This document shows positions 11,632 to 21,051 of a DNA stretch of 36,726 bases, piece by piece (the first letter of the stretch is position 1; every line of letters starts with the position of its first letter). The stretch is taken from contig JAADYV010000451.1 of NCBI GenBank assembly GCA_010092855.1, positions 1-36,726 on the forward strand, written 5' to 3'. This stretch comes from Chloroflexota bacterium. Lineage in GTDB: Bacteria; Chloroflexota; Anaerolineae; Aggregatilineales; Aggregatilineaceae. Made by a program: the position numbers and the translations under genes. The notes below the pieces were generated by a model. That model was not told the origin of the DNA. It worked only from the letters and a program-made list of their open reading frames with translations, and did no database searches.

Positions 11632-12392
11632 CGATCCCATTCCTGTGCTGCTAACCAGTCCGACACCGCGCTGGCGACGACCTGCGCTTTTTCTAGCGGG
11701 AACATATGCCCGGCACCATCGACCACGACCAGCGTTGCGTTGGGGATGTTTTCGGCCAGATAGGTGCTGAACTTCAGCTTGACCATCCGGTCCTCTGTTG
11801 CGCCCAACACCAGCACTGGTGTGGTGATCAACCCCAACGACTCGCGCACATCAAATGCCTGGCACGCCAGATAATCCCGCCGCAGCACCTTGGGCGGCAC
11901 CGCTAACAGACGCTGGCGTCCCAGCGTTTTGACGTCTGTCGGCGCGTCTGCGCTCCACGCCCATTCCGCGATCCAATCCACTGTTCCTTCGGGATCGTCG
12001 AGGATGCGCTGCGGCAGCGTTGGCTCTACCGGCAGCTTGCTGCCTGTCCCGACCAGGACTAATCCAGCAGCACGTGCTGGCAAGAAAATGCCGATCTGCT
12101 GGGCAATCGCGCCGCCCATACTGTGCCCGACAATCACCGCGCGTTCGATGTTTAGCCCGTCCAGCAGCGTGCATACCGACCGGGCGTATTCGAGCGTATC
12201 ATCGAAACCCGGCCCAGCAGAGCGCCCATGACCGGGCAGGTCCAGCGCAATCACGCGCGCCTGGGGCAACCGTCGCAGCTCAGGCGGCCAATCCAGGTGC
12301 GACCCGCCTGCCCCATGCACCAGAACGATGGGCGGATAGGGGGAGTTTTCGTGCGACCTTTCTGTAAAAAACAACCCGTTGATGGTTGGCAT
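11628..12392 (-). CDS. Alpha/beta hydrolase
   Basis: VLVHGAGGSHLDWPPEL, nucleophile elbow IVGHSMGGAIAQQ, terminal VVDGAGHMFPLEKAQ. Confidence 0.92.
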   Translation of the reverse strand: MPTINGLFFTERSHENSPYPPIVLVHGAGGSHLDWPPELRRLPQARVIALDLPGHGRSAGPGFDDTLEYARSVCTLLDGLNIERAVIVGHSMGGAIAQQIGIFLPARAAGLVLVGTGSKLPVEPTLPQRILDDPEGTVDWIAEWAWSADAPTDVKTLGRQRLLAVPPKVLRRDYLACQAFDVRESLGLITTPVLVLGATEDRMVKLKFSTYLAENIPNATLVVVDGAGHMFPLEKAQVVASAVSDWLAAQEWDR

Positions 12393-12597
12393 CCGTTTTG
12401 CTTCCTAGATTTCAAGAACCGCCATGGCCGTGTCAGGAGATGTATTGACGTCTGACCATTTTCAGGCAAAAATGCTTACAACGCCAAGTCTACCGTCAAG
12501 TGCCCTCTCGCCGCCAACTGGTTCCTTGACGCTGATCGCCGGGCTAGCTATACTTTTGCCAGCCTTAAGACAACAATCATGATGTGAGGAAACAGGC

Positions 12598-12855
12598 ATG
12601 TCGGAGAAAGCTACAAACGAAATCAGCCCGGAACTGCTGGAGATTTTGCGGTGCCCAGAAGCGGTCCACTTCACCGACAAGGGCGACGATCCGGGCCGCC
12701 TGGAAATGGTACATGGCTGCTGGCTGGTGTGTGAGGATTCGGGCAATAAATACCCGGTCCGCGATGGCATTCCGGTTATGTTGGTCGAAGTGGGCCAAAA
12801 GTACCGGGAGGTTGCGGTAGCTGACCTGCCCGTCCCGCCCCCTAACGAAGACTGA
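12598..12855 (+). CDS. Trm112-like small protein with a degenerate zinc site
   Basis: LLEILRCPEAV...WLVCEDSGNKYPVRDGIPVMLVE resembles LLdiLaCPxC...LvCxxCxlaYPIRDGIPVML. Confidence 0.8.
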   Translation: MSEKATNEISPELLEILRCPEAVHFTDKGDDPGRLEMVHGCWLVCEDSGNKYPVRDGIPVMLVEVGQKYREVAVADLPVPPPNED

Positions 12856-12897
12856 CGCCGCGCCAGCACGACCAGGCATTCGCGCCCCATTAACCAA

Positions 12898-12926
12898 GCC
12901 CGGCACCCTGACCGGGCGTTTTTTAT
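12898..12926 (+). terminator. Intrinsic terminator after the Trm112-like gene
   Basis: GCCCGG-CACCCTGA-CCGGGC followed by GTTTTTTATT. Confidence 0.8.
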
Positions 12927-12989
12927 TGGTCAAGCACAGCCATACAATATATACTGCATATATCTCGTATCTATCCACTGTCTGTTGGG

Positions 12990-15725
12990 ATGGTCGGTCT
13001 TATGAATCAGAAACCACTTACTGCACATCAAGTACCAATTCACGGCAGTCACAACCTGCCGGTCCAGGTACCCGATACGCTGTTCGGGCGCGACTCCGAC
13101 CTGGCAGCGATTCACCTCTCACTCAAAGCCGGGACATCGGTACTGCTGCACGGTCCAGATGGCGTCGGGAAAACGACGCTCGCGGCAGCGCTGGCCAACG
13201 GTTACGCCGAACTGCCAGGGGGGGTGCTGTGGTTTGAGGGGCACAATGATGCGCTGCCCGCGCTACTCAACCGGTTTCTGCGTGCTTATGCAAATCCTAC
13301 CTTGACGCGCCGCAGCAGCCTGGATGAATTAACCGGGATCGTGCGTAGTATCCTGCAAGAGCACCGGCCGCTGGTGGTGTTGGATGGCCAGGTGAACAGC
13401 GATGCGGTTCGCGAGTTTGTGCGCGAATGCACGCCCGGAGTGCCGGTGATATTGACGCACACCGGATTGCTGCCGGGCCCGTGGACGCCGTTTGGCGTGT
13501 CGCTCTTGGAAACTGAAGACGCCCAGACGATGCTGATCGAGCAGGCTGGTGAGGGGGGAGATTTTGACCTCAGTTCCTTCGCACGGCTGGCTGAAGCCGT
13601 CGACGGCAATCCTCTGGCGATTCACGTTGCGGGCAGTCTACTGGCCACGGGCACTGTGACGGCAGAACAATTTCTGGCCAAAATACCGGACACTCCCGAC
13701 GGTAAGGTCAACCAGCTCATGAGCGCGCTAACTGCCGCATACCGGCTGCTCCCGGGCAAGCTGCAAGGGCTGGCGCTGTTGTTGGGGGCGTCGTTTGGTC
13801 CTGGCGGCAGCGAAGAACTACTCTCAGACGTCAGCGGTGCACCGGTGCCTGTTATCCAGGCCGCAATGCGCCAGTTGGTTGTGCGCGGGCTGGCGATTGA
13901 ACGCAGCGTGTACGACCAACCCTATTTCGTGATGCACAACCGCGTCAAAGCCTTCGCCCAGACGTTTTTGCGCGGCAAAAACCAGTTCGACGCCATGCGC
14001 ACGCGTCACTGGAACGGACTGCTGGCGTATGTGCAGCGCCACACGGCCACTGACAATCCGGCCCACCAGTCCGCGCTGGTGGCTGAAGCAGACACCGTCC
14101 TGACCGCAGCCCTGGATGATGCCGGGAGCGACCAGCTTATGGCGCTCGTTGAACTATTGCAAACCGGCCCGGCACAGGATTTTGCGCAAACTTACGGTTT
14201 CCAGCAGGAATTCGCGTGGTTGGCGGACCTGGTCGAACAGCCGGAAGCAGCAGAAACCGGAGTCCTGGGTACGCTGGCGCTTGAAGAGGCAGCGACTCCG
14301 GTTGTCAGCCCGGCGTTGGAAGCGCTGCTTGAGGATGAGCCGGAACCATCGCCCGAACTTGCTCCTGCTGAACCCGCTTCTGCCGAGCCGGAGCCGGTGC
14401 TCCCGGTGCCGGAACCTCCAACCACAGCGCAGGAAGCGCAGCCACTGGCTGAGAAATTGCTCGAAATGGATATGGACAGTGTCCACGCTGCACCGGATGA
14501 ACCTGTGCCGCCTGCCGAGCCGGATGAGGCGGACGAGCCGGAAATGCCCGATATCATCGCAGAATTGCAGGAACAGGATACGGTGGCCGCCGAAGCGATT
14601 TTCGCGCTGGCCGAAGATGACGTGCTGGATGAAATGCCGCCAGCACGCCCGTTGGAAGCCGCTGCCGCGATGGTGCCTACACCGACCGGTGTTGAAGATG
14701 CACAACCCACACCGGTCAGCCCTGCTGCTCCGATTACCCCTGTGCTGCCGGAAACGTCGCTGGACACCATCGACTTCCTACAACAGTTTGTCGACCAGAC
14801 TTTCGACCAGGGTGCCACTACCGAAACGATCACGCATTATACCGAAGCGCTGGCTACCTACAAAGCGGACGGCAACGTCGAGGACGAACTGGCGGCGCTC
14901 GAAGCCCTGGCCGCGCTCAACCTGGAAGCCGCCAATTACGACGAGGTGTTGGACTACGTTGACCAGGGCATGGCGCTGGCCCAGGAAGCCCACAATCCGC
15001 AGCGTGAAGGACATTTATTGGTGGTGTTGGGGGATTTGCAGGCGTCGCTGGGTCGTTACGACGGCGCGCAAGCCGCTTATGCCGAAGCCGTAAGTGCTTT
15101 CCAGCCGCTGGATGCCTGGCTCGATATGGGCGTAACGCTGAACAAACTCGGTGATCTCTATCTGAACCAGGGACAACCCCAGGACGCGCAAGCAGTACTC
15201 GAACAGGCGCTGCCCGTGCTGGAACGTATCGATCACCGTGCACACCGGCGGGTGACGCTGGAACTGCTGGGCGATACCCATACTGAGCTAATGAATGTGG
15301 ACATTGCTGCCGACTATTATCGCCAGGCGCTGACATTGGCTCAGGAATTGGATGACCAGGAAGAAGTCTACGACCAGTTGTACAAGCTGGGTATGCTGCA
15401 AGAAGGACAGGGCCAGCTTGACCGGGCACTAACGCTGTACCGCCAGGCGCTGCACGTTGCGTTCCAGATCGACGCACCCGGCCTGACCGGGGATGCGCTG
15501 CTGGCGCTGGGGCGGTTGCTGGTCAACGATACGGCGCAGCTCAACCGGGTTGTGCAGTTGCTGGATGGGGCCAGCGAACGACTGCCCGGCGATCCCGATG
15601 TCCAGCGGTTACTCAAGCGCGCGAAAACTCGCCAACAGCGACTGACCGCGGCAGGTGTTGTGTTAGCGCCTGCTGAAAGCGGTCTGCAAGACTATGCCGT
15701 TGAGGTGGACATCGAGGCAGTCTAG
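12990..15725 (+). CDS. STAND/NB-ARC-like P-loop ATPase with acidic Pro/Glu-rich linker and C-terminal TPRs
   Basis: Walker A LLHGPDGVGKTTLAAAL, Walker B-like PLVVLDG, C-terminal TPR pattern (ALATYKADGNVEDELAALEALAALNLEA...); start could be 13002 (MNQKP). Confidence 0.8.
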   Translation: MVGLMNQKPLTAHQVPIHGSHNLPVQVPDTLFGRDSDLAAIHLSLKAGTSVLLHGPDGVGKTTLAAALANGYAELPGGVLWFEGHNDALPALLNRFLRAYANPTLTRRSSLDELTGIVRSILQEHRPLVVLDGQVNSDAVREFVRECTPGVPVILTHTGLLPGPWTPFGVSLLETEDAQTMLIEQAGEGGDFDLSSFARLAEAVDGNPLAIHVAGSLLATGTVTAEQFLAKIPDTPDGKVNQLMSALTAAYRLLPGKLQGLALLLGASFGPGGSEELLSDVSGAPVPVIQAAMRQLVVRGLAIERSVYDQPYFVMHNRVKAFAQTFLRGKNQFDAMRTRHWNGLLAYVQRHTATDNPAHQSALVAEADTVLTAALDDAGSDQLMALVELLQTGPAQDFAQTYGFQQEFAWLADLVEQPEAAETGVLGTLALEEAATPVVSPALEALLEDEPEPSPELAPAEPASAEPEPVLPVPEPPTTAQEAQPLAEKLLEMDMDSVHAAPDEPVPPAEPDEADEPEMPDIIAELQEQDTVAAEAIFALAEDDVLDEMPPARPLEAAAAMVPTPTGVEDAQPTPVSPAAPITPVLPETSLDTIDFLQQFVDQTFDQGATTETITHYTEALATYKADGNVEDELAALEALAALNLEAANYDEVLDYVDQGMALAQEAHNPQREGHLLVVLGDLQASLGRYDGAQAAYAEAVSAFQPLDAWLDMGVTLNKLGDLYLNQGQPQDAQAVLEQALPVLERIDHRAHRRVTLELLGDTHTELMNVDIAADYYRQALTLAQELDDQEEVYDQLYKLGMLQEGQGQLDRALTLYRQALHVAFQIDAPGLTGDALLALGRLLVNDTAQLNRVVQLLDGASERLPGDPDVQRLLKRAKTRQQRLTAAGVVLAPAESGLQDYAVEVDIEAV

Positions 15726-15748
15726 GTTGAGTTCGCGCTGCTAGCCAC

Positions 15749-16096
15749 TCAATAGACCGGAACCGATGGATCGACTTCGCGCGACCAGGCATCGATCCCC
15801 CCGATCATATTGATCAGGTTGTCCAAACCGACCTGCCGCAACTGGTTAACCAAAGCCGCGCTGCGAATACCGTGATGGCAAAAAACAACCACCGGGCGTT
15901 CGCGAGGAATTTCTTGCCAACGGGTGTGAATCTGGCTCAGCGGCAGGTGGTGTGCCCCTTTGATATGACATATTGCCAGTTCTTGCGGTTCGCGGATATC
16001 CAGCAAAACCACGTTTCCTCCTGCATCTAACCGCTGTTTGACGTCCTGCACGGTCCAGTTAGTCAATTTTCCCGATCCTTGCCTGTGTTGCTTCAT
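15749..16096 (-). CDS. Rhodanese-like domain protein
   Basis: VVLLDIREPQELAICHIKGAHHLPLSQI, active-site loop VVVFCHHGIRSA; start overlaps the ThiF-family stop (ATGA). Confidence 0.92.
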   Translation of the reverse strand: MKQHRQGSGKLTNWTVQDVKQRLDAGGNVVLLDIREPQELAICHIKGAHHLPLSQIHTRWQEIPRERPVVVFCHHGIRSAALVNQLRQVGLDNLINMIGGIDAWSREVDPSVPVY

Positions 16097-16953
16097 TGCG
16101 GTGTTTTGTCCGCAGTAGAAGCCCCAGGTTTTAGGCCGCAAAACGCCTCGTAGTCAATCGTACCCGTGACGGTTGGGGAGTCACCACACGCCGGGCAATC
16201 TGGGCGTTTGGGCAGCGTAATCCGGTCAACCATCATATCCAGCGCATCATACAACAGCAGTTGGCCTACCAGCGGCAGGCCAATCCCCACGATCAGCTTG
16301 ATCACCTCTGTGGCCTGGATGGTGCCGATGGTACCCGGCAGCACGCCCAGTACCCCGGCTTCTGCCGCAGTGGGCACCATGCCCGGCGGCGGAGGTTCGG
16401 GCAGCAGGCAGCGGTAACACGGTCCCTCTGGTAGCCCCAACACGCTGACCTGGCCCTCGAACTGGTAAATGCTGCCATACACCAGCGGCTTGCCTAGCAG
16501 TACTGCCGCGTCGCTAAGCAGGTAGCGCGTGGGGAAGTTGTCCGTGCCATCCACGAAAATGTCGTAATTGGCCAGGATATCGAGCGCGTTCTTACTGTTC
16601 AGCGGCGTGTAGTGTGGTTCCAGCGTGATGTGCGAATTCAGGTCGGCCAGCCGTCGCGCCGCTGACTCGGGCTTGGGTATACCCAGTGCGCTCTCGCCAT
16701 GCACGATCTGGCGCTGGAGATTAGTGGTATCCACCACGTCGAAGTCCACCAGCCCGATACGGCCTACACCTGCTGCCGCGAGATACATCGAGATCGGGCT
16801 GCCCAGGCCACCGGTGCCGACGATCACGACGCTGGCGGCTTTGAGCTTGCGTTGCCCGTCCTCGCCCCAGTCTGGCAGGCTGAAATGGCGGGCGTAGCGG
16901 GTGCGCTCCGCTTCTGAAAATGAGGATGAAGTAGAGTCTGGTGTGGTGTTCAT
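16093..16953 (-). CDS. HesA/MoeB/ThiF family sulfur-carrier adenylyltransferase
   Basis: YARHFSLPDWGEDGQRKLKAASVVIVGTGGLGSPISMYLAAAGVGRIGLVDFDVVDTTNLQRQIVHGESALGIPKPESA, CYRC ... CPAC; start set at MNTTPDST. Confidence 0.95.
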   Translation of the reverse strand: MNTTPDSTSSSFSEAERTRYARHFSLPDWGEDGQRKLKAASVVIVGTGGLGSPISMYLAAAGVGRIGLVDFDVVDTTNLQRQIVHGESALGIPKPESAARRLADLNSHITLEPHYTPLNSKNALDILANYDIFVDGTDNFPTRYLLSDAAVLLGKPLVYGSIYQFEGQVSVLGLPEGPCYRCLLPEPPPPGMVPTAAEAGVLGVLPGTIGTIQATEVIKLIVGIGLPLVGQLLLYDALDMMVDRITLPKRPDCPACGDSPTVTGTIDYEAFCGLKPGASTADKTPQ

Positions 16954-17035
16954 GCCGTTGATCATACAACAACAGCGGGCCGCAGCCCACTGTCGAAGGG
17001 TATCAGGTTGGAAGGGTTCAGGCAGTCGTTCGGCG

Positions 17036-18484
17036 CTAACTCCCGAACGTGCGCCCGGCACCAAAGATGCGCCCACTGAGTTTGAACCCTGCCTGCTCTA
17101 ATCGGTCTGAGAAGGAAGGACGGAACCCGGTCGGGTTAAGCGTGCCGCCTCCCATATGGCTCGGTCCAGCCCCTTGATGATCGGGCGTCTGGTACATAAA
17201 GATGTCCTGCAGCGTCACCCGCTCACCTTCCATGCCTTGTAGTTCGGTGATCTGGATGATCTTGCGGCTGCCGTCCTTAAGGCGGCTCTGCTGCACAATC
17301 AGGTTAACCGCGCTGGCAATCTGTCGCCGGATGATCATCACCGGCAGGTCCATCCCGGCCATTAGCGCCAGCGTTTCCAAACGCGAAACACAGTCGCGAG
17401 GGCTGTTGGAGTGTACGGTAGTCAGCGAACCATCGTGCCCGGTGTTCATGGCCTGGAGCATGTCCAGCGCTTCACCCGAACGACACTCACCGACGACGAC
17501 CCGGTCCGGACGCATACGCAGGCTGCCCTTGACCAGATCGCGGATGATGAGTTGGCCCTTTTCTGTGCCGGGAATGGGCGGGCAGGTCTCCAGCCGGACA
17601 ACGTGGCGCTGGCTCAGTTGAAGTTCTGCTGAGTCCTCAATGGTGACAATACGTTCATCTTCCGGAATAAATGATGACAGCACATTCAACAGCGTGGTTT
17701 TACCCGACCCCGTACCCCCAGAGACCACGATGTTCAAGCGTGCAACCACGCACGCCTGCAGAAACTCCGCGACTTCTTGGGTGAATGATCCCCATTCGAT
17801 CAACTGCTCGACGGTAAGCCGGTTTTCGGGGAACTTACGAATGGTGATCGTAGTGCCCTCCAACGCGGAAGGCGGCATGATGACATGGACACGCGAGCCG
17901 TCTGGCAAACGGGCATCGACCATCGGATTGCTGCGGCTGAGATCGCGCTGCAAGGGGCGGACGATACGTTGGGCCGTCCACTGGACATGCTCTTCGTCGT
18001 CGAAGCCGTATTCGGTTTCGAGCAGCTTACCCTTGTATTCGGCGAAAATAAGGTCTGGTCCGTTGACCATAATCTCCGAATAGCCTTTGTCGCGCACCAA
18101 CGGCTCGATAGCGCCGAATCCGATCAGGTCATTGATAAGCGCTTCCTCCAGTTCGGCATATTCGGCCTGGGAGAGTTGTACCCCGGCGCGTTCCAGCACC
18201 ACCCGCAGCCGGTCGCGCACAACCTGGCGATGCTGCGGGTCGGCGCTGTCCATGGAGTCGAATTCATCCGGGTTAGCCAACAGTTTGGTGCGCAACTGTT
18301 TGCGCAGGGCCGCGACGCGCGGCGAGGTCCGTTTCTTTTCCGCCGAGCCAGTTTCGGGTTCGGCCAGAAACGACGGCTTTTCTGCTGGAGCAGGGGCGGG
18401 CGGCGCGAGATCGGCAGGCGGACTGGGTTGTGAGTTCTCGGTGGCGGGCACAGTACGGTTCAAACGGGACAGTCGTGAACCCAT
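17036..18484 (-). CDS. cpaF: CpaF/TadA-family type II/IV secretion ATPase
   Basis: NIVVSGGTGSGKTTLLNVLSSFIPEDERIVTIEDSAELQL, VKGSLRMRPDRVVVGECRSGEALDMLQAMNTGHDGSLTTVHSNSPRD; start set at MGSRLSRL. Confidence 0.93.
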   Translation of the reverse strand: MGSRLSRLNRTVPATENSQPSPPADLAPPAPAPAEKPSFLAEPETGSAEKKRTSPRVAALRKQLRTKLLANPDEFDSMDSADPQHRQVVRDRLRVVLERAGVQLSQAEYAELEEALINDLIGFGAIEPLVRDKGYSEIMVNGPDLIFAEYKGKLLETEYGFDDEEHVQWTAQRIVRPLQRDLSRSNPMVDARLPDGSRVHVIMPPSALEGTTITIRKFPENRLTVEQLIEWGSFTQEVAEFLQACVVARLNIVVSGGTGSGKTTLLNVLSSFIPEDERIVTIEDSAELQLSQRHVVRLETCPPIPGTEKGQLIIRDLVKGSLRMRPDRVVVGECRSGEALDMLQAMNTGHDGSLTTVHSNSPRDCVSRLETLALMAGMDLPVMIIRRQIASAVNLIVQQSRLKDGSRKIIQITELQGMEGERVTLQDIFMYQTPDHQGAGPSHMGGGTLNPTGFRPSFSDRLEQAGFKLSGRIFGAGRTFGS

Positions 18485-18583
18485 GATGATTATCCTATGG
18501 TCAAATTGTAAAGATAGCGTTGAGATAGAAAGCACTCGACGTATTTTAGTGTAAGGCTTCTTCGATATTCGCACAAGCGTCTT

Positions 18584-18598
18584 CATGAAATTTTCATG
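18584..18598. promoter_or_regulatory. Perfect palindrome in the divergent cpaF / Ub-like locus intergenic region (putative operator)
   Basis: CATGAAA-T-TTTCATG. Confidence 0.4.
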
Positions 18599-18731
18599 TG
18601 CAACACACAATAGCAACCCCTAGTTTTTTTGCACGTAAATATTTAAGATAAGTGCGTGCATGCCCCCAAAGTCTGGGGCCGCTGTGTGGGACGTTACGTG
18701 GTATGATTTGATTGTTATAAAGGGAAAATCT

Positions 18732-19514
18732 ATGTTTCAACATAGCAGACGAGGAACGTTTGTTTGGCTGGTGATAGTTGGGACGGCGTTGTTGCTTGCG
18801 TTGATCGCGGGCGGGCTGTCGCCGCTGTTGATCGCGAGTCTGGTGGCTGCTTACCTGGCTTTGTTATTCCTGTTTTCACGCAACGTCCAGCTTGAGTCCG
18901 TGGTGGAAGCGCTGCCCAACTTGGCCACGTCAGTACGACGTCCTAAACCGACCGAAGTAGCTCGCGAAGCAACTGCCCGCGCGCGTAGCGATCCAGACTA
19001 TGATGGATTGATCACGCTGCTGGATATTGGGTTGGTGGTGGATGAACAGCGCCCGGATGGATTGTCGCTGCGTCGGGGCCGATTTATCTCCCTGGATGAT
19101 GAGGGGATTCGGCCTTTCGCGATCATCGACGTACCTGAGGTGCTCAACGAACAACTGGCCCATTTTCGGTTCGAAATCCGCGACGAAAACGGCAAGCAGC
19201 ATTATGTCTACGAGATGGAGAAATGGCTTCAAGCTGGGCAAAACCACCTGCTACCGAATTATCGCTTCCCGGTGCGCAAAAACGCCAGTGAACTCGACTC
19301 CGGGGCGTGGACGGTGCGGGTGACGGTCGATGCGGGCTTATTGGGCGTGCATAACTTCAGCCTGTCACCCTCGCTGGCGGCGCGGCGGCGGATGTTGTCC
19401 TCCGATGGCGAAATCCGCGAGCGTGTGTGGCGGACGCCGGAAGATGACGAGTCACTGCCGCTCAGCCTGGAAGAACTGCTGCGCCAACAGAGCCGGGAAC
19501 AACGCCAGAGTTGA
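18732..19514 (+). CDS. Membrane-anchored beta-rich protein, paralog 1 of 3
   Basis: Two N-terminal TMs then soluble domain with EGIRPFAIIDVPE...FRFEIRD...AWTVRVTVDAGLL; aligns with the next two ORFs. Confidence 0.8.
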   Translation: MFQHSRRGTFVWLVIVGTALLLALIAGGLSPLLIASLVAAYLALLFLFSRNVQLESVVEALPNLATSVRRPKPTEVAREATARARSDPDYDGLITLLDIGLVVDEQRPDGLSLRRGRFISLDDEGIRPFAIIDVPEVLNEQLAHFRFEIRDENGKQHYVYEMEKWLQAGQNHLLPNYRFPVRKNASELDSGAWTVRVTVDAGLLGVHNFSLSPSLAARRRMLSSDGEIRERVWRTPEDDESLPLSLEELLRQQSREQRQS

Positions 19515-19520
19515 ATTGCC

Positions 19521-20189
19521 ATGCAAGTCATCGTTTTTCTTGTGATCCTGGTTGTGTTCATTGCCTTTCTATTTAGCCTGTTTGCGGTTGCAGAGGGGCG
19601 CAACCGACGTGTACCTGGTTGGTCCCGGTCCATTGTCTCTACGCCAAAACTGACGCACGCTGCCCAGATCGCTATGCAACGCGCCGGGTATACGCCAGGT
19701 GAAGATTTTGTCCAGGCCACCGATCTGGGCTTGCTAGCCTATCGCAGTACAGACGAACCGCGGCTGGTGCGCTATGGTGATGTGCTGGTCGATACGCGCT
19801 ACCTGCGCCCATTTGTCGAACTGTGGCTGCCACATGATGCGCGCGGTACGGTCCGGTTTGAGATTCTCGATGAGAAAGAGCGGCTGCGCTATGCTGACGA
19901 AGAGAAGTATGATCTGGTGCGCGGCAAAAACACGCTGCTGCCCAACACCTGGCTGCCGCTGGAAGGCAAAGCGCAGAATGGTCAGCGGTGGACGTTGCGT
20001 GTTCTGGCCAGCAGTACCCTACTCGCCAAGCATACGTTTGGGTGGCAAGGCGTTGGCGGCGGGCGCGTCCAGGAATTGGCCGATGATGATGGCGAACTCA
20101 GCCCAGAGTTGCTGTACGCCATCCAAAACCAATCGGGTCCCGGCATCAGCCTGTCGGAGTTGTTGAGCGACCAGGAAGACTGGTCATAA
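19521..20189 (+). CDS. Membrane-anchored beta-rich protein, paralog 2 of 3
   Basis: One N-terminal TM then RYLRPFVELWLPHD...VRFEILDE...RWTLRVLASSTLL. Confidence 0.8.
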   Translation: MQVIVFLVILVVFIAFLFSLFAVAEGRNRRVPGWSRSIVSTPKLTHAAQIAMQRAGYTPGEDFVQATDLGLLAYRSTDEPRLVRYGDVLVDTRYLRPFVELWLPHDARGTVRFEILDEKERLRYADEEKYDLVRGKNTLLPNTWLPLEGKAQNGQRWTLRVLASSTLLAKHTFGWQGVGGGRVQELADDDGELSPELLYAIQNQSGPGISLSELLSDQEDWS

Positions 20190-20250
20190 ACTATTTGTTA
20201 GTATGTTGTTTTCTTGATTTGTCATCATCAGGGGAAAACCGAGGATACTT

Positions 20251-21051
20251 ATGATTAGACAAGCCGATACTGAACCGCGCCGCCAGATCAACCTGACCCG
20301 GTGGCTTATCATCGTTGCAGTGGCGACCTTCGTGCTGTTTTTGTTGGCATTAGCACTAACCGGCGAAGTGTGGCGAGCTGTTGCGTTCGGAGTAGTGGCG
20401 TTTTTCGGGTTTTTAGTGGCACTGTCGGTGTATTTTTGGATCGCGCTGGTGGGTGGCACCGTGAGCCTGGTGTTCATCAGGCGTAACCCGGTGCCCTGGT
20501 CGCTGGGCGATGAAGCGCTGGAGGACCAGGTTCCTGAGCACGACATTGATCCGGGGTTAGAACTGCAAGCCGCCGGAATGTTAGTTTATCGCTTCGGGGA
20601 AGTGCGCCCCCACGTCTATTTCCGGCAGATTCCGCTGAGGAATGCGCGCGCCGTGCGTCCCTTTGTGGTGGCGCGCACTGGTGCCGCGCGTCCCTATCAC
20701 TTTGAATTCACGCTGCAAAACGAGGTTGACCAGGTATTTTTACGGAAAGAAGTGTTGTTCTCTTTGCAGCCAACGCCCCAATTCGTAATGCCCGCCGAAC
20801 GCCTGAATATTAGCGAAACTCACGATTTGGTTGGGCAAAGCTGGCAATTGCAGGTACGGTCTGGTGTTACGGTAATCACTGCGGTGCGCTTCACATTTGT
20901 CGAAGGCGCGCAGGCGGCGGCTGCTGCGGGCGAAACCGACGGGGAACCAACTCTCGCCTGGCAGCAGGAATGGCTGCCCCGGCTGTTGGATGAAACCGTG
21001 AAACAAGACGCGATGAAAGAAACACAAGAAATTGTTTGGGAGGGACTATGA
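20251..21051 (+). CDS. Membrane-anchored beta-rich protein, paralog 3 of 3
   Basis: Two N-terminal TMs then RAVRPFVVARTG...YHFEFTLQ...SWQLQVRSGVTVI; stop overlaps E2 start (ATGA). Confidence 0.8.
   Translation: MIRQADTEPRRQINLTRWLIIVAVATFVLFLLALALTGEVWRAVAFGVVAFFGFLVALSVYFWIALVGGTVSLVFIRRNPVPWSLGDEALEDQVPEHDIDPGLELQAAGMLVYRFGEVRPHVYFRQIPLRNARAVRPFVVARTGAARPYHFEFTLQNEVDQVFLRKEVLFSLQPTPQFVMPAERLNISETHDLVGQSWQLQVRSGVTVITAVRFTFVEGAQAAAAAGETDGEPTLAWQQEWLPRLLDETVKQDAMKETQEIVWEGL

Noticed and set aside
14116-15093. 325-aa Arg/Trp-rich ORF within the STAND gene
   Set aside because: Alternate frame of a GC-rich linker/TPR region; composition typical of a spurious frame.
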